This document shows, piece after piece, positions 24,542 through 32,234 of a stretch of DNA of 43,969 bases. The stretch is taken from positions 1 to 43,969 of the IMG/VR virus record IMGVR_UViG_3300044695_003744; one strand, given 5' to 3'. The stretch comes from a virus. The notes beneath the pieces were generated by a model that worked only from the letters and a program-made list of their open reading frames with translations, had not been told where the DNA came from and made no database searches. A program made the position numbers and the translations under genes. Position 1 is the stretch's first letter; the number at the start of each line of letters is the position of its first letter.

Positions 24542-25967
24542 ATTCACCAAACGGGTTCTTTTGACTGAAATCTACAATTTGATCTGCAGCTAATTCAATT
24601 TCAATATTTTCTGCATATGCATCTAAGAATTCATTAGTTTGTACAGTTGATACTTTATAACTTGCAGCTACACCAACTATAGATTCTCCTCTTGCAAAAG
24701 TTCCGTCAACAACAGAAAGTTTGAGAACTCTATTTACATAATCCCAACTCTTAACATATCCAGTAGTGCCTGTTCTAGAGCCAGTGACCACTTCATTGTA
24801 GTCATAATCTCCAAATGTAGTTGCAGTAGGATCTGTGAAAGATATTGTTGGCGTAAATGTGTATCCAGCTCCAGCATTTGAGTACCGAACCGCAACAACT
24901 TCACCATTAGAATTTACCACAGCCTCGGCTTGTGCATTTCTGATATTAGAAGAAATACCTGTACTGGTAGGAATAAAGATTCTTTGAATTATCGCTTGAG
25001 GAGTTGTACTATATCCAACACCTCCAGAAGAAATTCCGATAACTCCAAGAACTCTTGTATTGATTACAGCAGTAGCAATTCCACCGCTTCCACCACCTCC
25101 AGAAATGGTTACGATTGGGGGTTCTATGTAACCAAAACCAGGATTCGTGATAAGGATTCTGTCAATTGCAAGTTTTTGATTTGGGGACCTACTTGTCATA
25201 ATTGCAACCGCAGTTGCTGTTAGACCACCAGATGGTGCAGTAGATATAGAAACTGTAGGAGGTAAAGAATATCCAAATCCATCATTAATAAGATCAATAT
25301 ACTGGACTGACTTGGAATTTGGATTAGTTGTTGCAAATCCAACAGTTGCTACAGCCGTAGTTGCTCCAGATCCAACCATTTGAATGGTGTATACGTTTCC
25401 AAGATCCTTAATGGATTCATTGATTTCTATTCCAGTAGGATCAACTTCAGGAACATCAATAATCTCATCTTCATATTCAAATCTTTCACATCTTAGTTCA
25501 TAGACATATAGATTATTAAGTTGATAGAAAGGTTTTTTGCCCTCAACATACTTAATTTCAAATAAAGATTCATCCAAAGGAAACCAAATCAAATCTCCTT
25601 CTTGTGGTCTATATGCAACTTTTCTTTCATCTTCTGGCCATAATTTTAATAATGGTGATATAAAATCATCATATCTTTCCTTTGAAATTACTAGATTGAT
25701 TTCATCATTACTTCTGACTCCAAATTTACTTAGTAAATCCCCATTTCCACTAAATCCTTCAAAATTCATTAAGTAGGCTTCAATACGAAAACTATCATCA
25801 AATTTTGACGCAGTAACTTCTTTAATAACTGTATTTTCCCCAATAATTCTTCTGGGCATGTATAGAACGTCTTGTCCATACATTTTAAGTTGTTCGTTAA
25901 TTAGATCTTGAATGAGTCTTTGTTCACTCGGAGATCCCTGAAGAAAATAAGAATTTAGTGGTGACAT
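24537..25967 (-). CDS. 14: gp14-like neck protein with large beta-repeat insertion
   Basis: A protein of 476 residues, nearly twice T4 gp14 (256). Residues 1-190 match the family: MYGQDVLYMPRRI, EAYLMNFEGFSGNGDLLSKFG, EGDLIWFPLDESLFEIKYVE, and KKPFYQLNNLYVYELRCERF. The T4-like C-terminus resumes at about 440 (NIEIELAADQIVDFSQKNPFG). Between them lie about 240 residues of Gly/Ser/Thr-rich beta repeats with the motif NPGFGY..PP.V.ISGG, occurring about four times. gp14 forms the head-tail connector with gp13. The repeats probably project outward as neck decoration or whisker-like structures. Confidence 0.93.
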   Translation of the reverse strand: MSPLNSYFLQGSPSEQRLIQDLINEQLKMYGQDVLYMPRRIIGENTVIKEVTASKFDDSFRIEAYLMNFEGFSGNGDLLSKFGVRSNDEINLVISKERYDDFISPLLKLWPEDERKVAYRPQEGDLIWFPLDESLFEIKYVEGKKPFYQLNNLYVYELRCERFEYEDEIIDVPEVDPTGIEINESIKDLGNVYTIQMVGSGATTAVATVGFATTNPNSKSVQYIDLINDGFGYSLPPTVSISTAPSGGLTATAVAIMTSRSPNQKLAIDRILITNPGFGYIEPPIVTISGGGGSGGIATAVINTRVLGVIGISSGGVGYSTTPQAIIQRIFIPTSTGISSNIRNAQAEAVVNSNGEVVAVRYSNAGAGYTFTPTISFTDPTATTFGDYDYNEVVTGSRTGTTGYVKSWDYVNRVLKLSVVDGTFARGESIVGVAASYKVSTVQTNEFLDAYAENIEIELAADQIVDFSQKNPFGEY

Positions 25968-25968
25968 A

Positions 25969-26802
25969 TCAACCTATGAGATCAAGTGGTGGTAATTCGT
26001 ATTCATCCTTAAGTTGTTGTTCCAACTTTTCTATTTCTGCAACTCCATCATCATAGATTTGTCTTCCATTCAATTGAACTCCACCTGGAAGTAAAACTCC
26101 ATTGAATTTAATCATATTCTGTCCCCACTGCTTTTTGATGAGAGCAGTAAGGTATTTTTTTAACCACCAATCATTATAAAGTTTTGGAGTATCTGATGGG
26201 TCTACAATTCGATAACAATCAATAATTACATATTCATTTTCACCAACTTGCTGCCAGTCTATATCTAAGTATAATTTATGATTTAATTTGTTAAAACGAA
26301 TTTGTGCATTAGGATTTAAAAGAAAATCCAAATCTTCAAGATATCTTTTAACCATCGCATAATTAAGGAGGTCTAATGCACCATAATAATAAACATCATT
26401 TAAAAATATCTGATATTTAATATTGAAAAGTCCATCAGAGATGGTACTAGAATTTATTTTTAAGATATTATTTACACCAATAATTGAATCCGGTAATGGA
26501 AGATAGTTAACTCCCTCTACATAATTGAGAGAAGTTAAACCAACTCCAACAACATCTGAAGAAGATGTTGTTGCGGAACCTACTGGTCCTGGTTGAGCTA
26601 ATGTTGCTTTAGTTGCAGGAGTAAGTTTGTGTTTTAAAAATACACGATCAATACCATCATAATGTCTTTCATGAAAATATTGAATAGCATCATCTACTAA
26701 ATTATCGATTTGATCATCATCAACATTTATCTCTAATACAGGTTTACCCAATTGACGAAGACAATATTCGATTAATTCCTTTCTGTTATTAGGTGATGCC
26801 AT
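25969..26802 (-). CDS. 13: gp13-like neck protein
   Basis: A protein of 277 residues (T4 gp13: 309). It begins MASPNNRKELIEYCLRQLGKP and has the family core VDDDQIDNLVDDAIQYFHERHYDG, FNIKYQIFLNDVYYYGALDLLNYAM, and PSDTPKLYNDWWLKKYLTALIKKQWGQNMIKF. It sits between portal and gp14 in the finished head-tail junction. It ends immediately before the gp14 start and is preceded by a late promoter in the divergent control region shared with hldD. Confidence 0.94.
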   Translation of the reverse strand: MASPNNRKELIEYCLRQLGKPVLEINVDDDQIDNLVDDAIQYFHERHYDGIDRVFLKHKLTPATKATLAQPGPVGSATTSSSDVVGVGLTSLNYVEGVNYLPLPDSIIGVNNILKINSSTISDGLFNIKYQIFLNDVYYYGALDLLNYAMVKRYLEDLDFLLNPNAQIRFNKLNHKLYLDIDWQQVGENEYVIIDCYRIVDPSDTPKLYNDWWLKKYLTALIKKQWGQNMIKFNGVLLPGGVQLNGRQIYDDGVAEIEKLEQQLKDEYELPPLDLIG

Positions 26803-26829
26803 ACATATTAAATGATTTTATAATGGTAA

Positions 26830-26837
26830 TATAAAAA
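26830..26837 (+). promoter_or_regulatory. Possible plus-strand late promoter for hldD
   Basis: TATAAAAA on the plus strand, one mismatch from TATAAATA, ending 36 bases before the hldD ATG. It directly abuts the minus-strand gp13 promoter, giving a back-to-back arrangement. AT-rich context makes this weak on its own. Confidence 0.35.
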
Positions 26838-26845
26838 TATTTATC
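26838..26845 (-). promoter_or_regulatory. T4-type late promoter for gp13
   Basis: GATAAATA on the minus strand, 35 bases before the gp13 ATG at 26802. Confidence 0.5.
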
Positions 26846-26873
26846 TCTACAATTTTTTCTTTTTTTATTTAAC

Positions 26874-27668
26874 ATGATTATATTAACAGGATCACAAGGT
26901 TTCATTGGAAAAAACTTTCTTTCCACGATTAAAGAGCCTATAATAGAAGTGGAAAAGGGTAATGCTTTTCGTTTTATATCTGGGTTTAATAAATGGGATC
27001 AAGTATCCTTAATTTTGCATCAAGGAGCAATATCTTCAACGACTGAGAGAAACATTCAAACGTTACATCACAATAATGTTGTCTTTTCTTTGTTTCTTTT
27101 TGAAAAAGCAATAGAGCATGGAATATCAGTAAAATATGCTTCATCAGCATCAGTATATGGAAATCAAACAAAAAAATCAAAAGTCATAAATCCACTAAAT
27201 TATTATGCAATAACTAAACTTCAAATTGATTATTTTGTCCAAGATAATATAGAAAAATTTTCGAGTATTCAGGGATTTAGGTACTTTAATGTTTATGGGC
27301 AAGGTGAAGATCATAAAGGTGATCAAGCAAGTCCAATCTCTAAATTCACAAAACAAATTCGTGAATCAGGAAAATTGAACCTCTTCAGAGGATCAGACAA
27401 ATTTTTAAGAGACTTCATCTGTGTTGAAGATGTTGTTGATGTTGTTTTAAATAATAGCCATCCATCAGGAATCTATGATTTGGGAACAGGAAACCCTATT
27501 AGTTTTCAAGAAGTTGCAGAATTAGTCTCAGAAAAAGAAAAAGGGGAAGTCGAATATATCGACTTCCCCGAACATCTTAAAGGTAAATATCAAGATTATA
27601 CTTGTGCTGACATGAAATGGATTGGTGACTATAAGTTTAAAACAGTTAGAGAGTATCTCCTTCAATAA
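26874..27668 (+). CDS. hldD: ADP-L-glycero-D-manno-heptose 6-epimerase-like protein (HldD)
   Basis: A short-chain dehydrogenase/epimerase of 264 residues (E. coli HldD: 310). The NAD(P)-binding motif is GSQGFIG at 6-12; the catalytic set is S91 and Y111-x3-K115. HldD-specific segments are unmistakable: HQGAISSTTERN, YASSASVYGN, GFRYFNVYGQGEDHKGDQAS, LFRGSDKFLRDF, and FPEHLKGKYQDYTCADM. It would convert ADP-D-glycero- to ADP-L-glycero-manno-heptose. It is the only plus-strand gene in the window and converges on the minus-strand glycan genes, overlapping the cupin gene tail-to-tail by 23 bases. There is no obvious Shine-Dalgarno sequence. Confidence 0.93.
   Translation: MIILTGSQGFIGKNFLSTIKEPIIEVEKGNAFRFISGFNKWDQVSLILHQGAISSTTERNIQTLHHNNVVFSLFLFEKAIEHGISVKYASSASVYGNQTKKSKVINPLNYYAITKLQIDYFVQDNIEKFSSIQGFRYFNVYGQGEDHKGDQASPISKFTKQIRESGKLNLFRGSDKFLRDFICVEDVVDVVLNNSHPSGIYDLGTGNPISFQEVAELVSEKEKGEVEYIDFPEHLKGKYQDYTCADMKWIGDYKFKTVREYLLQ
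27531..27569 (-). terminator. Strong minus-strand terminator located inside hldD
   Basis: GGGGAAGTCGA (27543-27553) and TCGACTTCCCC (27559-27569) form a perfect 11-bp stem with a 5-base loop. On the minus strand it is followed by TTTTTCTTTTTC. It lies 77 bases beyond the cupin stop codon and would end the glycan-gene transcript. There is no U-tract on the plus-strand side, so hldD mRNA should read through. Confidence 0.88.
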
Positions 27669-28011
27669 TACGAATACTATCACTATCGAAATGTTGAGTT
27701 GAGAATTCAAACAACTCAGTATCTTCTAAGGCATACATTCTATGTCTTAATCCAACAGGAACATGAAAGTTTTGACCCTTTTTAAGGGTCCTTTTTTGTG
27801 CCAAATTAATGTCATCATCATACCCATAAAAAAGAATCAACATTCCAGACTGCACATAGAATGTCTCATCTTTTATGTTGTGATAATGCCAAGAACACTT
27901 TTTCCCTTTTACAAAATATAAAAGTTTTCCACAATATTGTTCATTGTTTACAATCCATTTTTCAAATCCCCATCCTTTGGGGACAAATTTAATTGAAGAA
28001 GTCATCTGCAT
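27646..28011 (-). CDS. Single-domain cupin protein of the glycan cassette
   Basis: A protein of 121 residues with cupin metal-binding signature WHYHNIKDETFYV (two His, Glu) followed by GQNFHVPVGLRHRM with a further His. Such small cupins act as sugar-phosphate isomerases or epimerases, or have structural metal sites. Similar proteins occur in phage and capsule sugar clusters. No GmhA-type sedoheptulose-7-phosphate isomerase is visible here, so an isomerase role is tempting but unproven. It overlaps the HAD gene by 23 bases. The plus-strand terminator of hldD is encoded within it (RTLKKGQ region). Confidence 0.8.
   Translation of the reverse strand: MQMTSSIKFVPKGWGFEKWIVNNEQYCGKLLYFVKGKKCSWHYHNIKDETFYVQSGMLILFYGYDDDINLAQKRTLKKGQNFHVPVGLRHRMYALEDTELFEFSTQHFDSDSIRIIEGDTL
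27774..27797 (+). terminator. Plus-strand terminator for hldD, located inside the cupin gene
   Basis: GACCCTT-TTT-AAGGGTC followed by CTTTTTTG on the plus strand. A perfect 7-bp stem plus U-tract, 106 bases after the hldD stop codon, and within the antisense coding sequence of the cupin. Confidence 0.85.
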
Positions 28012-28318
28012 TCACCGCTTTGTCATCAATGTACATATCCCCACTTGGTTTGCCCATGATTAATTCATGATACTTGCATCCCCAATCATCCAATTGTGTT
28101 TTTGTTAGATTATAAAAATCCGCATAAGCTAGATTTGAATTATCAAGATGTCTTCCCATACCACGAGCAGTAAAGTACTTGATAATATGTCCTTCCTCGT
28201 AAAGACGATTGATGGTATCAATACGGTCTAACTTTGGAATACTATTATGATAGTAACCATCTTCTCTGCAAATGGGTTTATCACAAATTGTTCCGTCGAT
28301 ATCAATTACATAATTCAT
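27989..28318 (-). CDS. Small HAD-superfamily phosphatase
   Basis: A protein of 109 residues. Motif I is DIDGTIC (D6, D8), motif II the Thr in YFTARG, and motifs III/IV are GKPSGDMYIDDKAVN. The compact fold and sequence resemble small phosphatases in capsule and LPS loci. In an ADP-heptose pathway a GmhB-type phosphatase must remove the 7-phosphate from heptose-1,7-bisphosphate. This protein could fill that step, though it is shorter than GmhB and not clearly of that family. Start overlaps the kinase stop by 17 bases. Confidence 0.85.
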   Translation of the reverse strand: MNYVIDIDGTICDKPICREDGYYHNSIPKLDRIDTINRLYEEGHIIKYFTARGMGRHLDNSNLAYADFYNLTKTQLDDWGCKYHELIMGKPSGDMYIDDKAVNADDFFN

Positions 28319-29057
28319 TCACATCTTCCTTTGATAATACGTAAGTTCCTGGATATGATACAGCAATTGCGGCCGCCCTATTAGCAATGGGTATTGCTTC
28401 CTCTATTCTACCACAATTCAAATATCCGAACACAAGGGCAGATAAGAAAGTGTCCCCAGCTCCAACAACATCATAAACATTTACTTTTTCTCCCGGATAT
28501 ACTACTCCATTGTATTCAGCACCTTTTGATCCATGAGTGATAATGACATTGGAGTTTTTTTCTTCTAACTTTTCATATTCATGTTCATTGATCTTGACAT
28601 AACAATTGTATGAAGGAAGAATCTTCTTTTTACTGTCAATAAATGTGGGACATTTCATGTTATAAACAATCTCAAATAATTTTGAACTCGTTATAAATCC
28701 CTTGTCATAATCACTAATTACGACCGCATCATATGGTTCATTTGGAATTTCATATTCCATTGGTTTACAAACAACTTCTTCGTCAACTCTAAGAATTTGT
28801 TGATTTGTCCTTTCATCAATATAACGTGTCTTAATAATTTTTTCTTGATTTGTCATCATATAAACTTCAAGACCTAATGCTTTAAGATTGTTATAGACAT
28901 TCCATGCCATCCCTTGTCTTGTTTCGGTTTTCTTGTAGTTTAAGATTGGAACAGGTGCTTCTGGATTCAATCGTTTAACTTCTCCATAAACATATTTGTC
29001 TATGCAACTATCTCCGATCAATAATACTTTGAATGATTTTTGTTGAGGAGTATTCAT
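28302..29057 (-). CDS. PfkB-family heptose-7-phosphate kinase-like protein (HldE kinase half)
   Basis: A compact ribokinase-fold protein of 251 residues, about 60 shorter than the kinase domain of HldE. The N-terminal GDSCIDKYVYGEVKRLNPEAPVPIL closely follows HldE/RfaE. RYIDERTNQQILRVDEE and VVISDYDKGF are also typical, and DVVGAGDTF carries the catalytic Asp (D202). The usual Gly-Gly-Ala-x-Asn motif is changed to RQGMAWN, and part of the lid seems deleted. It would phosphorylate D-glycero-D-manno-heptose-7-phosphate at C1. It overlaps the nucleotidyltransferase gene by 50 bases in another frame. Confidence 0.9.
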   Translation of the reverse strand: MNTPQQKSFKVLLIGDSCIDKYVYGEVKRLNPEAPVPILNYKKTETRQGMAWNVYNNLKALGLEVYMMTNQEKIIKTRYIDERTNQQILRVDEEVVCKPMEYEIPNEPYDAVVISDYDKGFITSSKLFEIVYNMKCPTFIDSKKKILPSYNCYVKINEHEYEKLEEKNSNVIITHGSKGAEYNGVVYPGEKVNVYDVVGAGDTFLSALVFGYLNCGRIEEAIPIANRAAAIAVSYPGTYVLSKEDVNELCN

Positions 29058-29409
29058 CTATTCTATCAAAAAAAATTAATCTTTTTGCAAACTGAGATCC
29101 AATTACTGGTTTATTTTTCCAATCAGAACCTACTATCATTATATCTGGATTGAACCCTTTTATCAATTCTTCCAACTCTTTATCATTAGAAAAAGTCTCA
29201 ACCTGATCTACAGGTTTTAACATATTCAAGAAAAATCTTCTTTCATCTTGATTGTGTATTGGTCTAGATGTTCCTTTCTTTTCCTTTACCCGTTCGTCGT
29301 CATCAATAGCAACTATTAAATAATCACCATAAGATTTTGCAAAATTCAAAAGTTGTAAGTGGCCTACATGAAGGACATCAAAGGTTCCATTAACAAATAT
29401 TTTTTTCAT
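29008..29409 (-). CDS. HldE-type cytidylyltransferase-fold nucleotidyltransferase (ADP-heptose synthesis)
   Basis: A protein of 133 residues with the nucleotidyltransferase motif GTFDVLHVGHLQLL (HxGH at 14-17), DDDERVKEKKGTSRP, and the C-terminal YSSTKII. This matches the C-terminal half of HldE, which transfers AMP to heptose-1-phosphate; glycerol-3-phosphate cytidylyltransferases are a related alternative. In E. coli kinase and transferase are fused in the order kinase-transferase. Here they are separate genes in the reverse order with overlapping ends. Its ATG overlaps the carbamoyltransferase stop by four bases. Confidence 0.9.
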   Translation of the reverse strand: MKKIFVNGTFDVLHVGHLQLLNFAKSYGDYLIVAIDDDERVKEKKGTSRPIHNQDERRFFLNMLKPVDQVETFSNDKELEELIKGFNPDIMIVGSDWKNKPVIGSQFAKRLIFFDRIDEYSSTKIIQSIIDRR

Positions 29410-31100
29410 TCGTTAGGAACTTTAACCAATTTTTGAATTTCGGGAAGATACATATATTCAATATCACTATTCTGAAGGGTATCAATTGCATCAACAATAG
29501 TTTCTACAAGAGGATCTCCGCCAAGATTGAATGAAGTATTGAAGAGGATGGGAACATCACTCAATTTTTCAAAAGCATCAATAAGTCTATAATAATGATC
29601 ATTCTGATCTTTTGTAACCGTTTGAATTCTACAAGTTCCATCAACGTGAATTACTGAGGGAATTTTTTCTTCAACGCCAGGTAGACAATCTACAGCATAC
29701 ATCATATGAGGAGATTCTTCTCTTCCAGCAATATCAAACCATTCATTCACTTTCTCTTTGAGAATTGTACAAGCAAATGGACGGAAGAACTCACGACGCT
29801 TAACTTGGTTTACGAGATCCTTGCCATTTTGAATGGTGGGATCAAAGAGAATTGAACGATTTCCTAGTGCTCTAGGTCCACCCTCTGAACGACCTTGGAA
29901 GATAGTAACAATATTACCATCACGAATAAGTTTTGCTACCTCGTTATAAGTTGTGGGTTGAACATCCAGTCCTTCTAAATACTCTTCATAAGTTTCTGGA
30001 TCATACTGAGGGCCATAATAAATTGAAGACTGTCTTTCAAATGGAGTTTCCATTTCAGTTATTTGTGCATGAGTATATTTTGCACCACCAATAGATGTTC
30101 CTCCATCATGGGAGATTGGTTCGCAGTAAATATTGAGATCTGGGAATTCTTTCCAATACTTGTAGTTGGCAACACAATTTAGACCATAACCACCGCAGAC
30201 AACGATATTAGTTTCACCAGTTTCTTCGTGAGCTTTACGAATGAGATCAATCATTCGGGTTTCAGTTTCCTTTTGTACTAAGAACGCTAAATCTTTTTGA
30301 ATTTGAGTGTATTCACCTTTAGAATGATTTTTTACATCTTCGGAAAGAATATCATATCTTTGGTGATTTATTTTAGACCCATTTGGATAATTGGGTACAA
30401 ATACTTCACGATTTGCCCACCCATTCCTAAAAAGTTCAGGAAGATCTTGATTTTCTTTTCCATATGGAGACAATCCCATTGTTTTTCCAGCATCTATGGA
30501 AGAAAATCCACAATACTCAGTTACCGCTTCATATGTTTTTGTTAGTCCTGGATATTCTGTGAGAATATATTTCCCATCCTCATCCAATTTAATAATACCG
30601 ATACTTTCTTTGGATCCAAAATGTTTGTAAACAGAATCGAACTCTAATGGATATTTTGCTTTAAATATAGATTCAAATTCGTAAATGACTCCTGGACAAG
30701 CATCAGTCTGTAAGAAACTTCCAGCACCATCAGCAATCACACACGCTGCAGTTTCAAATCCAGAATTTAAAAATGCACAAGCAGCGTGCATTTCATGATG
30801 TTTTGTGTCAATAAAATGAGTTTGATATTCAAATTTCTTTCTAGAAAGTTTTCTTATCCAACCATGATACAGATCTTCCCCAGTCCAATCTAGTTCAGGT
30901 CCGTTTCTATGAGTATGACATATTACTAAATGGTCAATATGGTCTACATATTCAAATACTTTTAGTAGTCCTAGAAGTGGACTTCCATCGTGTTTCCAAC
31001 GAGAAAGTCTTTCCTCTTCAACATAAAAAATTACTTCACCATCAATCATCAGAGTTGTGCTTGCATTGTGTCCGCGAGCACAGGAAACAATAATACTCAT
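29406..31100 (-). CDS. Carbamoyltransferase (NodU/CmcH/TobZ family)
   Basis: A full-length protein of 564 residues. The N-terminal Kae1-like domain has the early motif HNASTTLMIDGE, then FIDTKHHEMHAACAFLNSG (metal-binding His residues) and CVIADGAGS. The C-terminal YrdC-like domain contains IVTIFQGRSEGGPRALGNRSIL and LFNTSFNLGGDPLVE. The family transfers carbamoyl from carbamoyl phosphate, via carbamoyl-AMP, to hydroxyls on sugars or antibiotics. In this setting the acceptor is probably a sugar made by, or transferred with, the neighbouring genes. A GAGGT ribosome site lies before the ATG. Confidence 0.95.
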   Translation of the reverse strand: MSIIVSCARGHNASTTLMIDGEVIFYVEEERLSRWKHDGSPLLGLLKVFEYVDHIDHLVICHTHRNGPELDWTGEDLYHGWIRKLSRKKFEYQTHFIDTKHHEMHAACAFLNSGFETAACVIADGAGSFLQTDACPGVIYEFESIFKAKYPLEFDSVYKHFGSKESIGIIKLDEDGKYILTEYPGLTKTYEAVTEYCGFSSIDAGKTMGLSPYGKENQDLPELFRNGWANREVFVPNYPNGSKINHQRYDILSEDVKNHSKGEYTQIQKDLAFLVQKETETRMIDLIRKAHEETGETNIVVCGGYGLNCVANYKYWKEFPDLNIYCEPISHDGGTSIGGAKYTHAQITEMETPFERQSSIYYGPQYDPETYEEYLEGLDVQPTTYNEVAKLIRDGNIVTIFQGRSEGGPRALGNRSILFDPTIQNGKDLVNQVKRREFFRPFACTILKEKVNEWFDIAGREESPHMMYAVDCLPGVEEKIPSVIHVDGTCRIQTVTKDQNDHYYRLIDAFEKLSDVPILFNTSFNLGGDPLVETIVDAIDTLQNSDIEYMYLPEIQKLVKVPNE

Positions 31101-31109
31101 AATTTTACC

Positions 31110-32192
31110 TCAATTTTTAATGTCGTTTAATTCCAGAATTTGATCAATTGTTTTTTTCTTGGTTGGTTTTGGTTTTTGGAATCCAGGCATTACACTTGGA
31201 TTTATCGGAAGATTATTTTGACTTGTTCCATTTTTTGATACACCTGATAAATTCAATGTATCATTATTGACCTTACTTACGCCAATTTTATCTTTAATTG
31301 ATTTGGAAATTTCTTTTATTCTTTCATTACTTAAAATCATCAAATCTTCATTATTTCTATCATATTGATCTTCAAAACTTATTCTTATTGGGCTATATTT
31401 CCTTCTATTTTTTCCATTATCTACGATATGGAAATTTTTATTATTTGGATAGGAAATATTTTCAGGATAAGTTGAACCTATAACTACAGTACTTGGTTTG
31501 TTCAATGCATATGCAATGTGTTGACCCATGCTGTCACATCCCAGAAAATAGTCGGCAGCATTAATTATACCACCCCATTGTGTAATTGGTACATTCTGAG
31601 GACAAGCGACTCCAAGTTTATCCCAATCTGGAATTGGAATTTGTGTCATTAAGATGACGCCATAATTTTTCTTCAATTCATCAATAACTTTGTATATATC
31701 CGAAAGTTCAAAACTTCTACCTGTGACATCATAAGTAAATTTTCCTTCAACTTTTGCAGAACTGCCAAAAGGTTGAAAAACTACAATTTTATCTTTTTTT
31801 AGAACTTCTCTTACTTCTTCTACTAGATTATATCCGAATATTTGTTCTTGTTTGTTTAATTCTAAATTAATTTTTTTAGTATCTGGTATATGATTCAGTT
31901 CATTGATTAATATATCAAATGCTTGAATCAAATTACACTCTTGAGTGAAATATGCATTGAGTCTATAGGGTTCTGGACTTACAATTTCCTTATCAAGTAA
32001 AAGCGACTCAAATAAATTTTTATGATTAATAGGATAAACTTTATCCCTTAGTACTTTACTACAGGAATAAAATTCTCCCCATGATTCGGCAACGACTATA
32101 AAATCGTCATGTCTTTTGGCATATTCTTCCAAAGCGGGTATGGAACAAAGGACCCTACCCGCACCACCATTGATGAAAAATGCTTTATTCAT
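31110..32192 (-). CDS. GT9-like (heptosyltransferase-type) glycosyltransferase
   Basis: A protein of 360 residues with the two-domain GT-B pattern of family 9. It begins MNKAFFINGGAGRVLCSIPALEEY. The C-terminal donor domain contains QWGGIINAADYFLGCDSMGQHIAYALNKPSTVVIGSTYPE, the D-[ST]-x-x-x-H-x-A-x-[AS] type signature of ADP-heptose users. Residues after about 300 form a low-complexity Asn/Ser/Pro/Lys tail not typical of LPS heptosyltransferases. Together with HldD and the split HldE it makes ADP-heptose the best-supported donor. The acceptor is unknown: LPS, fibre protein or other. It starts 43 bases after a late promoter and has an AGGTGG ribosome site. Confidence 0.88.
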   Translation of the reverse strand: MNKAFFINGGAGRVLCSIPALEEYAKRHDDFIVVAESWGEFYSCSKVLRDKVYPINHKNLFESLLLDKEIVSPEPYRLNAYFTQECNLIQAFDILINELNHIPDTKKINLELNKQEQIFGYNLVEEVREVLKKDKIVVFQPFGSSAKVEGKFTYDVTGRSFELSDIYKVIDELKKNYGVILMTQIPIPDWDKLGVACPQNVPITQWGGIINAADYFLGCDSMGQHIAYALNKPSTVVIGSTYPENISYPNNKNFHIVDNGKNRRKYSPIRISFEDQYDRNNEDLMILSNERIKEISKSIKDKIGVSKVNNDTLNLSGVSKNGTSQNNLPINPSVMPGFQKPKPTKKKTIDQILELNDIKN

Positions 32193-32234
32193 TAATATTG
32201 TCCACCTTTAATAATTAAACTCGTTATACTCAGT

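Noticed and set aside
26819-26824. TATAAT upstream of hldD as a sigma70 promoter
   Set aside because: No acceptable -35 box at 16-18 bases; the adjacent TATAAAAA is a better late-type candidate.
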